This document shows positions 21,477-33,285 of a stretch of DNA of 64,000 bases, piece by piece. Each line of letters starts with the position of its first letter. Within the stretch, counting starts at the first letter, position 1. Position numbers and translations under genes: made by a program. The notes beneath the pieces were generated by a model. That model was not told where the DNA came from. It worked only from the letters and a program-made list of their open reading frames with translations, and did not search any database. Origin of the DNA: Dipteris shenzhenensis (Eukaryota; Polypodiophyta; Polypodiopsida; Gleicheniales); NCBI GenBank assembly GCA_047967505.1, contig CM106538.1, one strand, 5' to 3'.

Positions 21477-22013
21477 ATCATGTTTACTCCATATTACTGA
21501 CCGACCAAGGTATACTTTTGAAAAAAAATAGGTACCTAATTACTTAATTACTTTTAAAAACAAATAGGTACTTAATTACTTAATTACTTAATGATGCCCC
21601 ATCCTTACAAAACTTGTGAATATAAGGGTCTTAATCCTCTATAGGTCTTTTCCAAATTCATGACCATTGGAGATATACAATAATGGCATAAGGACATAGA
21701 TGCATAATTTTTTGGCAATAGTGCACCATCCATGGTCAAAAATGAGAAAATATACATGTGTCCCACCATAAAAATGATGTATAAACCTTATGAAAATTTG
21801 CAAGTATAAAAGGATTACTCATTCAAGGTATTTGCAAAGTTTCATGACATTGGACACATACACCTATGGTATAAGCATCCCAATGCATTGTACTACATCT
21901 AATGAAGTGTTTTTAGCCATCCCATACATACATGTAGGGTATAAGCATGCCGATGTAGAATGTCTTGTCAATTATAGTTTCATAGCCATGGCCAATATGA
22001 TAAAAACATTGTT
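21477..22013. other. Spacer without a recognised gene
   Basis: AT-rich, with a short TTAATTACTT repeat near 21536-21592. No coding frame with a known motif. Confidence 0.5.
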
Positions 22014-23250
22014 GGGTATAGGGTAGGGTTCACGATTTAGGGTGTATGGTTTAGGATCTAGGTATAGAATCTAGGGTGGGTCTATGGTATAAGATTGGGG
22101 TCTAGGGTTTAGGGTATAAGATATAGGACTTAGTGTCTAGGGTTGAGGATCCAGGGTTTCAGGATTAGGATCGATGGTTTAGGGTATAGGGTACAAGGTT
22201 TAAGGTCTAGGGTCTAGGGGACATGATCTAGGGTATAACAGTTTAGGATTTAGGGTATAAGGTTTGTGGCTTAGGTCTTAGGGTTCAGTGTTAAGGACCA
22301 AAGGTCTACAATTTAGGGTTAGGGTACAAGGTTTAGGGTATGGAATGTAGAGCTTAGGATTTAGGGTATAGGGAATACGGTACAAAGTTTAGGGTATAGT
22401 GGTTAGAGATTAGGGTATAGTGGTTAGAGTTTAGGGTATAGTGGTTAGAGATTAGGGTTTAGGTCATGGAATCTAGAGTTTAGGATTTAGGGCTTAAGGT
22501 TTAGGAGTTAGGGTCTATCATTTATATTTTAGGGTTTAGAATACAAGATTTAGGGATTAGGGTTTAGGGTCTATGGTCTAGTATACAGGGAAGAGGGAAT
22601 AGGGTCTAAGGTATAACATCTTAGGTTTAGGGTATAGGGTATAACATTTTAGGTGTAGGGATTAGAGTTTATGATTTAGGGTATAGGGTTTAGGGTATGG
22701 GTTTGGGGTTTAAAGTTAAAGGTTTAAGAATAGGATTTAGTGTTTAGGGTTTAAGCTATATGGGTTAGTGTTTAGAGTATATGGTATATAGTTTAGGGTT
22801 TAAGATTAAGGATACAAGGTTTAGGATATAGGATTAAGGGTTTATGGTTTAGGTTTTAAGATATGGGGTTTAGGGTTTAGGAATTCAGGGAATAGGGCAT
22901 AGGGTATAGGATTTAGGGTTTAGGATATACCGATTTAGAGTTTGGTTCTAGGATCTTTGATTTAGAGTTTAGTATATAGAGTTTAGGATTTAGGGTATAG
23001 GGATCATGGTTTAGGATTTAGGATATAGGGGTTAGGGTTTAGGATATAGGGTTAATAATATAGGGTTTATCGTTTATGATTTAGGGTTATGGGCATAGAG
23101 TTTAGGGTTTTGAATCTAGGGTATAGGCTTTCAAGTTTAAGATTTAGAGTTTAGGGTTTAAGATCTAGGATTGAGGATCTAGGGTTTAAGGTTTACAACA
23201 TATCATTTAAGATCTAAGGTCTAGGTTTTAGGGTTTTTAGTTTAGCGTAG
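22014..23250 (+). repeat. Degenerate interstitial telomere-like array
   Basis: About 1.2 kb built almost entirely from variants of the plant telomere unit TTTAGGG: GGTTTAGGGTATA, GGTCTAGGGT, GGATTTAGGGT and the like. Exact tandem runs are short, and most units carry a substitution or a 1-3 base insertion. It is flanked by ordinary sequence on both sides, so it is not a chromosome end. Confidence 0.85.
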
Positions 23251-23261
23251 GGCCAAGGTGG

Positions 23262-23459
23262 TGTGCATCATGGAGATTCAGGACACTATAATTTCATAGA
23301 TATTCTTTATTATAAATACTATAAATATTAGAATCAATGTATGGTGCATTAGTGCCAAAGAATTGTGTATCATGGAGATGCAATATCATTTCATAGATAT
23401 TATTTATATTAAAGACTATAAATTCACAATCAATGTGCGATGCATTAGTGCCAAAGAAT
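23262..23459. repeat. Imperfect tandem duplication of about 100 bp
   Basis: The unit at 23262-23363 (TGTGCATCATGGAGATTC...) is repeated at 23364-23459 with small gaps. Both end in GTGCATTAGTGCCAAAGAAT or GATGCATTAGTGCCAAAGAAT. Confidence 0.8.
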
Positions 23460-23639
23460 TGTGCATTGTCACTTAGAACATATTTCTATATTGTTGATGG
23501 TCATGCAACTTTAAAAAGACCTTTCAAGGTGTAAGGTCCTTATGCTCACAAACATTCATGATAATGGAAAGCTTTTATATGGTGAGACATGCACATCTTC
23601 AAAGTTCTTATTTTTTTACCATGGCATTCTTATTAAAAG

Positions 23640-24186
23640 TTAGCCAAAGGCGTAGAAACAAGTTCTACATTTTGGATTTCAAACCTTTCTAATACCTTTT
23701 TAATATACTCACTATGAGACAATATCAATTTGCAAATTTCCCTATCTCTTATTATTCTCATGCCAAGGATTTGCTTTGCAAAGCACAAATCCTTCATTGC
23801 AAACTGTATTTTCCAACTTCCTTTTGATCATATTTATATCATGGATGTTAGAGCATGCAATATGCATTCCCTCAATAAGAAGATCACATACATGCCATTC
23901 TCTATTTCTGAGAATAAACATAGCGATTTGAATGACATCTACTATAACCTTCTTGTAGCATAAACTTGTCAAACTTCAAATATCACTGTCTTGGATCTTG
24001 CGTTAAACCATACAAACTTTTCTTCAACCTGCATACCAAATCCTCCTTTCCTTGGACCTTGTATTCGTGTGGCTGCTGCATATAGATCTCTTTATTCAGA
24101 TCTCCATGAAGAAAAGTTGTCATCACATCTCTCCAAGGTCTAGGAACGCTTGCATTATTGCAAGCGATTTGCTCTTTTCTTCTCAT
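23640..24186 (-). pseudogene. Copia RT relic
   Basis: On minus, the stretch near 24120-24000 reads TTFLHGDLNKEIYMQQPHEY and LVCRLKKSLYGLTQDPRQ, the diagnostic middle of copia RT. Downstream scraps in other frames still resemble copia RT (SHSEYIKKVL-like near 23700) down to about 23640. No LTR, primer site or other domain was found with it. The plus-strand frames here are shadows. Confidence 0.75.
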
Positions 24187-24322
24187 TAGAAGGAGCTCAG
24201 TTGCATTAGGGCTAGTGGTCCTAGCCCTTTCACATCATTAATGTGTTTAGCTCATCTCCATTAGTCATATTGTTATGTACAAAGTGCAATATGTAGCCAT
24301 GCCATGAGGGTTCAAAAGAAAT

Positions 24323-25740
24323 TTACGTCAGTATCTGCTCCCCATAGTATGGACATTTGTATGTTGAAGTTGTTGGTGTAAATGTCTTTTGGGTTTCGCT
24401 TAAGAAATATTGTGGCTGTGAGATGCTATATCGGAGGGCAGCAATGTACTCATCTTGTGTAAGCTTTAAAGGTTGCAATAGGGTGTCAAAATCTAGAATT
24501 TGGATGCAATTCTCTTCTAATAGTTGTGTGATGTGATTGTAGCTTTCTTTGCAAAGATTGGGTAGTTGCTGGTCTTTAAAAGGTAGCAAAATTTTTGTTT
24601 CTCTCATGGGAGGTCATGGGAGCTAGAAGTGACAAAGTTTGACTCTCTTCTTGCAAGTAGGTCTACGTTTGTGTGTTTGGATTCCTTTGTTTTCAAAAGG
24701 AAACCTAGCAATGTCTATTGCAATGTTTTTGTCAACAAAAGCTTCTATCTCCTCATTTGGTATGTTGCCTTACATTTGGGGCATCATGGACTGATAGGAG
24801 GCCATGGTCATGCTGGCTACTTCTATCATAAAACAAAGTAGTAGTCAATAATTTTACTAAGGATTCTGGGGTCTTGTCTTTGGACAACTTCATTTCTTGG
24901 AATATATGGATATAGTACCTTGCAGTTGTGACAGGATCACGATGGACAAGGTCATGAATGCTTCCATCAACATTTGTTGCAGAGTGCTCAGGTGAATGGA
25001 ATTTAGCTTTCATAAATAGGTTACAAGAGGACTCCAAGTCTTTTCAGCAAGCTGAGAACATCACGAAGAATGCTAGAGGGCCGAGCTACCACCACATGGA
25101 GAAAATACTTGTTTTTAATTATGCTTGTAGTCAGAGAAGTTTGCATGCACACAAAATCACATAATCCAATGTGCAAATGCAGAAGGCACTTTATGTTTGT
25201 ATTTTTTACGACTCAATCAAATTAGCAAACCACCTGTCCTTGTTCATTAACTCCCATTGAGCTATTTCTTGGTAGGATGTTCATTGATGCAGATTGTATC
25301 TCCTTGGCCTCCCATAGAAAAGAGTAGGGAATGCAAGTTCTTCACAGTGATTGTCCTTAAATATTCTCAGGGCCACAAATCCTTCAGATGGTTCCACTGA
25401 TAATGTCTTGTCCTCAAACTCAACTACTTGCCAACTTGCATAAATACCATGCACAAGTCTTTCAATAGTAGCAAGATCCTCATCATTTGTAGCTAGAGGT
25501 GCCTCAGCAACTATTTCTTCTGTTGTGCTTTCTCTTGTGTTTTTGATATGCAAGGACCGAATGGAGTTCAACGACACATTGAATTCTTGGTGTAATGGAG
25601 TTTGAAGCAATTCATGCCATGCTTTAAGTGTGAGGGTGAGATGCATTAAGCCACTCATGTAGCTGTGCATGTAAGCTAGTTTGTGCTTTATTGTGACCAT
25701 GACAGTTGCACAGTCGCTTAGAAAGCATGGGAGCACATGG
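24323..25740 (-). pseudogene. Helitron-like Rep/helicase relic, N-terminal half
   Basis: Minus-strand pieces in order: a 151-codon frame (25736-25281) ending in NHCEELAFPTLFYGRPRR, a frame (25037-24753) with LVHRDPVTTARYY and DHGLLSVHDAPNVRQ, then across stops THKRRPTCKKRVKLCHF and PPMRETKILLPF (about 24665-24570), followed by a Leu-rich stretch to 24323. This order is known from Helitron Rep proteins: the EEL.FP.L block, the R-D-P-V-A-R block, the His-containing Rep box (normally PH.HGLLW), then the C.K..K.C.F..P.PPMR.T.IL block. One His of the Rep box is not readable in the same frame. The helicase domain itself was not found. The relic has several stops and frameshifts and is inactive. Confidence 0.72.
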
Positions 25741-27500
25741 TGTGCTTTATTTGCATCAACGAAGACATTGATAATGGCCCTACAAAGATAGTACTAACCA
25801 TCATAGAAAATCTCTTGTATTTGTGTGAAAGGTGTTCTTAGTACAATGAGGCATGCCTCATCTGTGTTGAGGGTGCTCTCGTGAATTGTGTTCTTGTTTG
25901 TAAGGTCATATTTTTTGTAGGAAAGTTTGGCACTATGCCTTTCCTTATTTGTTTGTAGAACAAAACACAAATAAGTGCATCATCAGAACTAAGAGTGTTG
26001 CAGTTGAACTCATCGAGAGAAACACTTTCTAGTGCTTTGATGTCTTATATAACTTGCACTTGAATTGTAGGAAGCCACATGATATGCACTCATACACGAC
26101 CTGAAGGGTTGTCAATGCTACGCAAGTACTTTACTATTGAGTGGCTATGATGTCATTGTCGGACACATTTCTTTGTTTTGGCATTGGTATTCCCTATGTC
26201 ATTGCATGTTGTTACATGTACGAGCTCATGTGCTTGTTTCAAACGAAGTGTGCTTGCCATGGGCAGGAGCTCCTCTTGTACGTTTGATGTCAAGAATTTT
26301 CTAGTACGATATATTTTATTTGGAATGCTTTGGAAGTTGCACTCCTGGTCAAGAAACAATTACATGTATTGGGTTGCAATCTCTTTGGCATTTGCATCCA
26401 CCATGGTTTTTATCAACAATGTTAAAGATTTCTTGTGTTCATTACACCATATCATGTATCAGTTCTTGGGTTTCTTGGCAAGTGTGAGCATTATTTTGAT
26501 AGGGTTCGCCAACTCATCGGCTAGGATCATATGAGGAGCCCCTTGTTGTGCCACTCCTATGCTTAATATTCTATGGACTCCTACTATTTGTTGGCAGGTC
26601 ATAATAAATGAACATTGAAGCACAAGAGAAAATCACACCAAAAACAATCGTATAGCAAGGAGTGAGAGTTTGATGCAGTCTCCAAGACATACAACATATT
26701 TTCCATGATGAAGGAAGACAGTTGCATCTCGTGGACTTTGCAGAAAAGGCTGGACCAAGGTGACATAATCCTAGTACGAGACATGAAGATGGACTCAAAA
26801 AGTACTTCTTGAAAATTTTCATATGTCAAAGATGGGGAAAAATCCAAGAAACATAGGAGCAAATAGGATTTCTCACTTTGAAGATGTTGCATTTGTCAAC
26901 ATCATACATGGCAAGATTTGTTGATATGGCCATTGTGACTACACTAATGAGCAAGGAAAGAAGCTTCAACAAGAGTGAAACCACCAAATTGATTCCAATG
27001 TATTAAGACAATGTTCTTTCACACAAGAGTTGAACAAAAAACAAGCATCATGCACACTCATTAAAAAAGTACATAGTGGAACTTTGTTCATGCATTCGCC
27101 TCATAGGCAACCAAGTGCTCGAAGCTATTTATTATGAAGCTACCGCTTGTCCTAATGCCAAGGCGCATGGAATGGAAACAAAGAATGCTCTCAACATACA
27201 AGTCCAAAAAAGTTGAAGCAAGTTATCAACTTGCGCCCCTCAAATCTAAACGAAGACTTCTAAACCATCACATAAGAAGTTTTGTCCTTTCAAAAATGGT
27301 ACTTCGAGAGTGTACTGCACTGAGTTGCAAGTGTAGCAAAAAGGATGTGCTAGATCACAAAACTGACACACCCTCCACCATGTTTAACATACTGATACTC
27401 CATGAGCAATACATTGATGCTTGTGAATTATAGAATAGCTGATACCTAAAAACCCAAATGTGTGTATAAGCTCAACTCTTTGAATTTTTTGAATGAAGAA
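25741..27500. other. Stretch without a recognised gene, possibly Helitron interior
   Basis: Short frames occur on both strands (for example plus 27134-27433, Lys-rich with CKCSKKDVLDHKTD). None has a recognised motif. It lies between the Helitron Rep relic and the exon-like frames at 27504-28517. Confidence 0.45.
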
Positions 27501-27503
27501 TAA

Positions 27504-28517
27504 TTAAATTCCCACCTTTTTGCCATAACCAAGATTGGACACTTGGCTCATGAAAGCTTGTTGAAGCTCCTCGCACTTCTCTTCATCTGGAACCTCCGCA
27601 AGAATAGTGAAGTCATAGAATCCAACCGTATTCTTTGTGGCCATATAGGAGACATTCTTCAAGGTGTACATCATGATGCCATCATCATTGTAGTCTTGGA
27701 CTAACCATGTCAAGACATTCTTGTGTTCAGACATGAATGCAAGCTGGCAAAAAAACATTAAGTGAATTGGAAGAAAAAGACATTGAAACAAAATAAGAGA
27801 GGAGGCAAGGGAGCGAACATACAACTGCTCCATCCTCATCACGGGGGCCATCTGCAACAATTACTAGTCAGAACTAGGGTCTACTTTAATGATCACAACA
27901 CTTATAGTGCTTTGAAGTAGTTCCTTTGCATGATCAGTAGCCATTGCAGATGCTTCAAGCATGAATGAAGCTATAAAATTCTTTGACACAAAGTACACAG
28001 CACCATTGAATGGGTTAGCTTTCAAGATCAAAGTGGTGGCATTGACATGGAGTGAGTATTGGCAAATCCCTCCTTCTTTGGGTCCTCTCTTGCGTGACAC
28101 AACACCTTCCACTCAATAGAATGACTCAGGGACCAAAGTGCCTTTGTATTGGTCCACAAAGGTATCGGGCACAGCCAATATTATGGTCTCATAGTTGTGA
28201 TGGTCAGTGAAGTTGGCCAAAAGCCTTGTTGCATAAGTCACCTTCTTTGCCTTAAATGTTCTGTACTTCATGAGTAGCTTTCCCTCAAAGGTAAACCTAT
28301 GTGGTATTGCATCAGTCACAAGGTTAAATTCAAGCTTGGGCAAAGAATTACCTCCAGGTATGAACTTGTCACCACTAGAGACCAAGACCTTGTGCTCTAA
28401 TGACTCTGTCAGATCCTCGTGTGGACTTGCTTCATTGGTTTCACCAATGAGATGGTCAAATTCTTTGCACTCTCCCTTCCTTAGAGATTGGGCTTTGCTT
28501 GCTGCAACAACACACAA
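27504..28517 (-). pseudogene. Multi-exon-like coding remnant of unknown function
   Basis: Three frames in the same phase (28517-28113, 28112-27864, 27860-27504) are separated by single stops. The protein sequence looks genuine: KLLMKYRTFKAKKVTYATRLLANFTDHHNYETIILAVPDTF, VEGVVSRKRGPKEGGICQYSLHVNATTLI, and FYDFTILAEVPDEEKCEEL. An intron-like segment runs from GTATGTTCG (about 27824) to TTTTTTTGCCAG (about 27748), which would join DEDGAV to LAFMSEHKNVLTWL. Another acceptor-like CAG precedes ATGGCC near 27852. No family is recognised. It may be a host gene fragment carried by the neighbouring Helitron or a Helitron accessory gene. Both are inference. Confidence 0.4.
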
Positions 28518-28549
28518 GTATTTTGGATGTCATGCCATTTAGAAAAATG

Positions 28550-29945
28550 TGAATTTAGATTTTGCAAGGCATGTATTTGTTCAAGTGTACTTGTGATTAA
28601 AGTAATTTTTTCTTTTACACTTATGGATTTCCAAATGACTTAATCTTCCTTTTAAATCATAATAGTTTGCAGTTATATGTTGTTGAGCAAAAAGAAAAAC
28701 CTTTAATTATTATGTGAAGATGTAAAGACCATAAAATGCAAACTCCATGTGAACATTTTTTTTCTTTACTGGTCTCATCGATGTGAATGGACCATACTAC
28801 CAACATTTTCCAAAAACCTCATATTTCCCACAGAATCATTGCATAAGGAAAATAAGCTCACACATGTTCAAACTAAATGGCAGAGACATTATTTATTCCT
28901 CAAAAGCTTAGATTGCTTTGGTGCACGACTAGCGCAAGCAAGTAAAGGTGAGCTGAAAGCAATCTGACTCTTCCGTTCCACTTTGTCTTCAAACGTTCCA
29001 GGTGGAGATGTTATTGCATGACGACCTAGAAACCAACAAGAGGAACAATCAAGTGATGCAAATCATCCTGGGATACAACAGAAGGACTATCTAAAAGACT
29101 ACAAATCCTCAATAGTGAAAGAAATATGGAATAGAATCCACAAGTAGGAGCACACTGCAAGACGCATGCAAAACACACCCACCGAACAATGACTACCTAA
29201 CACCCACCAGACAATAACAACCATCAGCACCTACCGCCATGCAACTAGACTGAGTTAAGAACGAGAAAGGAGAAAATTCCATACAATTCATTGTTGAGTT
29301 TGCATCTTCACTAGTGTCTTCAGAGGCTTTTCCACTAATTCGTTTAACCATCTTTGCACCCATCAAAATTTTTGATCATAAATGAGAAAGAAGAAAGAAG
29401 AATCTAAATTTAAACAAAATGAGAATAGAACATCACGGAGATCCACCATGTTGGAAGGTACAACAATTATTGTCAATTTCCATAGACACAAGAGACCCAA
29501 GTCGCTCTCCCATCAATTTAGTAGAGACCTCATGCTCAACCCATCAAACTTAGTATGAAATGAAAGACCAAATACAAAATGAAGACAGGTAAACCTTGGA
29601 TTCAATGATTCAATTTATAACCATAGATTGCAAGGGCACCTCTCTTGGATAATGCGATTGCAACTAAATTTGCAAAAAATCTTCGTATAATTAAGAGAAG
29701 AATATGACTCAAGGCACATCTTGCAAAAGACCTCAAACCTTGACAGAACAAAAGAACTCCTTCTAGATTGTAATCATTAGTACCCATATGGCACGTTAAA
29801 TTCATACGTTCAAAATTTATTAGGTTGGCACACATATTCGAGTACTTTCCATGTGACCATGCAACTTAGATAATACATAGGCTACATCAGAGTAGTAAAT
29901 TTTGAAATTTTTAATTGTGTTCAAGGATTATATATTGGCATAATC
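28550..29945. other. Spacer without a recognised gene
   Basis: AT-rich with only short frames. No motif or clear repeat was seen. Confidence 0.45.
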
Positions 29946-29949
29946 ACGT

Positions 29950-30031
29950 GCACTCTTTGTGTAATTTACGTACGTGAACATTTTTTTCATGCACTCTTTG
30001 TGTGATTTACGTATGTGAACATTTTTTTCAT
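29950..30031. repeat. Tandem duplication, 41-bp unit
   Basis: Two adjacent copies (29950-29990 and 29991-30031) of GCACTCTTTGTG...TTTTTTTCAT differ at two positions. Confidence 0.9.
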
Positions 30032-30601
30032 GCAATGATAGTAAAACCAAAATTTGGACAATATGCAACCTACTACTAGTAAATTTACAAATACCACTAA
30101 TAGATGGAAAATATACCATCATAAATATACTTTACCATCAATAGCCACCAACAAAGATGACAGCATCAGCAGTGATAAATGTGGTGGTAGAATAAATTGT
30201 TAGCACTATCATTATCACTAGAGAAATAGGGTTTAGAACCACCAATAATGTTAACTTTACCAATGTCAATATGGTTCCTTTATTGCTAGTAATAGTGCCA
30301 TTCTCGATGGTAAAGAAATTGGTGCTCTTACCGTTGCACCTATATAAAGAGACTGCCAGACCATCTTTGTTGCTTTGGATTCTCTTAAGTCCTACCCAAG
30401 GCCTTGCCTAGGGAGTGATTCCAAGTCCCTACACCGTCAAGGCAAGGGGCTAAATGGGGACTAATCCTGAGGTGCAATTGCTTGGACTCTCTCTAACGGG
30501 AGGTGTTGTATGTCATTTTCTTTTACATGCATTATAACATGTTATTCACATTCATTATGTGTCATTGACTACATGTTGTGCACCCCAAGTTACACTAACA
30601 C

Positions 30602-31048
30602 GTGGATTTCATATGTGTAGATTTTTGTAAATTTTGGCATATTTTTTTCTACAAGATGGAAGGTTACACAAGATGGAAAATACCACACCTTATTCTTGTC
30701 CGAGTTATTGCTACTATCCCCAAAAGGACCCCCTTTGGACCAGCACACCATAATTTAATGGTGGGAAACTTTTCTAGTTTTCCTCAGCTATAGTTGAATA
30801 AAAGGTTGTTCAAGCATTACATTGGTGTTCACTTGAAGGGAGGAGTAGATATGAGGCTGTTGGTAGAAGGCGAGCTAGAGGATGCAATCAACTTTTTCCA
30901 ATGTGCGCCATTTGATCCATGCTCTCCTAGATGGACTAGCATGCTTGCATCAGATCCAATGGTTCCATACAAACTTGCACCAACTTGCACCTTGGCAACA
31001 TCTTGCTTGATTTACTTCAAAGGGCGCATGTTGAGTTGGAATCATTGA
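30602..31048 (+). pseudogene. Unrecognised open stretch with one stop
   Basis: Two plus frames in the same phase (30602-30793 and 30794-31048) are separated by one stop. The second reads LFKHYIGVHLKGGVDMRLLVEGELEDAINFF and DPCSPRWTSML. It has no recognised domain and no clear start or promoter. It may be a gene or transposon fragment, or chance. Confidence 0.25.
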
Positions 31049-31619
31049 TTGGGAAATAGCATAAGATATTTTAGGGGAGCGTAGAAAGGTCTTTAAAAAT
31101 GAGAATGTATGAGGTTTGGGTACCACAGATTCTCCAACATGAGGCTAGACCATGTTTGAAAAAACTATTTGTACCAAAGTTACATCTTTTGCACTCTAAG
31201 GGAAATATAGTCCACAGTTTGAAGTGTTTGCCCTTGGTTGGATTATCACCAAAATAGTATAGGTTTTCTTTGATGTCCATAACTATTTTAGTTTGGGTAT
31301 TTGCATGCTTGACAAATCATTTTTGTTGTCCAGTGTGGGTTACACATTGGTCATGACATGATGGTAGAAAACCCATGGGAAGTCTTACATCTGACAATGC
31401 AATGTGATACTTCCAGCTATTTGGCTGTGATAGGAAGTTGGCTATGTAGCCCACTGAAGAGATGAACCTTGCTCTAAATCTTGTGGAGTGGTAATAAAAG
31501 ATACATTCTTTATACATATGACAATATAATAAAATCACATTTTGGATCTCGTATTTAAGCCTCTTTCATATCATGTTGCATCCTATCATGTAGCATCATC
31601 GTGCATCACATCACATTGC

Positions 31620-31700
31620 ATCATCAGGTTGCATCGTCATGCATCCCTCATACTTGCCTGCAGTAAGCATGCAACCCTCATACTTGCCTGCAGTATTTGG
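31620..31700. repeat. Short duplicated motif around CCCTCATACTTGCCTGCAG
   Basis: The word CCCTCATACTTGCCTGCAGTA occurs twice within 35 bp (about 31645 and 31675), in a region also rich in CATCA/GCATC words. Confidence 0.7.
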
Positions 31701-32159
31701 GAATACCACAAATTCTAGCCAAATCTATCACTATTGCTTTTAAGCAAGCAATAAAGTATCCTATGGCTTTTTTCCCATGCTTTTGAGATTGGTTTGTCAC
31801 CAATTAGTGATATGTAATGACATGAAAATTGTATGAATGATGCTAGAGTTTAGCTCACCAGTGACTAAATTGCTTAGATAAGAAATTTCTCCTCTACAAT
31901 AGCCTTGGAACTTTTGTGTCAAGGATTGTAGAGTATGTTGGACCTAAAGACTACTCGAGTTGCATGATTACATTTCAACCTTAAAGACTTAAGGAGAAAT
32001 TTCTAGTCCAACCACTTTGGTGATTGTGAGCTACACCCTTCACTTATGTTTGAGATTGGAGCATCATTCATACCATTTGCAAATCATAATCATGGCACTA
32101 GGGTGATGCAACAATATCCAAAGCATAAGAAACAAGCAATAGGATACTACAATAGTTGC

Positions 32160-32600
32160 TTAGAAGATTGATGCTCGACAATGGAAGAGCTCAGAAGAGA
32201 CCGTAATAGGTGGAGCCAACAAATTTTGTAAGTATCTTTATTACTTAGTATCTTGTCAGATAATGCATTTCATTTGATATATGTACATTTTTATACCTAT
32301 TGGTGCCCTTCTTTGTCTCCATGTCCCGTCAATATCATGGCTCTCAAAGTAGGCAAAAAAAAAACTTATAGTAAGATTGATTGAGGTGACTTGGATTAGT
32401 ATTGAAACATTATACCAATAATCCATTTTCTTCTCACCCAATCACATATCAGTTTACCACTTGCTTGGAGGATTGGCGCTCGATAAAGGTGGACACATTG
32501 TATTTTGTAAGTATCTTTATTACTTACTATCTTATCAATTAATGCCTTTGCATTTGTTTTGATGTATGTTCTTTTTCATACCTATTCTTGCCTACTCACC
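32160..32600. repeat. Direct repeat, about 130 bp, two copies 300 bp apart
   Basis: The block 32160-32310 is repeated with substitutions at 32460-32600. Both contain GCTCGA...TTTTGTAAGTATCTTTATTACTTA and TTTTTATACCTATT / TTTTTCATACCTATT. Confidence 0.75.
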
Positions 32601-33081
32601 TTGGGACAAGTTGTTTGGATCTAAGGGTTCCTAACAACCATTTTTAGTTATGAAAATAGAGCATAAGTTTTCATCCATCATCCACTACCAAACTAGGTTA
32701 TCCCAATCTAGGCTTTATTGATCCTAGAGGACAAGATTATGGCGATGACAAGGGGATGGAAAGGCCTGCATGTCAGTTACCATCAACCACATCTAGCACC
32801 TCACATGAATATAAAGTATGGTGCATGCAAGTTGCACCAAGATCCAAATTCAAAGAAAAAGTGGGGGGGGGATCTCTTTGAAATCTCATTACTTCACTCC
32901 TCTCCCATAATCTCTATTGCATTTGTTGGCTTGTAGCTGTGGTAAACCCTTACCCAAAATGCTAGATATTGGAGCAGTCGACTACTTTTGCAACAAAAAT
33001 GAATACTCTCTCTCTCTCACATTCACCTTCTCATGACTCAATTAAGGCCCATCTTACCCCTATTATCAATGGTGATAGTTT

Positions 33082-33190
33082 TGTTGAGATATGGTGCCAT
33101 GAGCACATAATTAGAAGCTAAGGTATGGTATAGGAATGTATTAAAGTAGCCACCCTAGGATGTAAACTACATGATGTGAGGATGTGATCG
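33082..33190 (+). repeat. Truncated 5' LTR of the gag-only element
   Basis: It matches 34144 onward for about 105 bp (TGTTGAGATATGGTGCCATGAGCACATA...), then the similarity breaks. Confidence 0.75.
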
Positions 33191-33285
33191 CTTTTCGAGC
33201 TCTACACACCTGTCAAGTCAAAATCATTGTTAGCAATTAGACATTGACACATTTGAAACTTTCTTCAACTAGTAAGACCTTTGCA

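Noticed and set aside
22014-23250. A true chromosome end
   Set aside because: Repeats are highly degenerate and ordinary sequence continues on both sides.
29950-30031. CRISPR-like direct repeats
   Set aside because: Only two adjacent units without spacers, in an evidently plant nuclear context.
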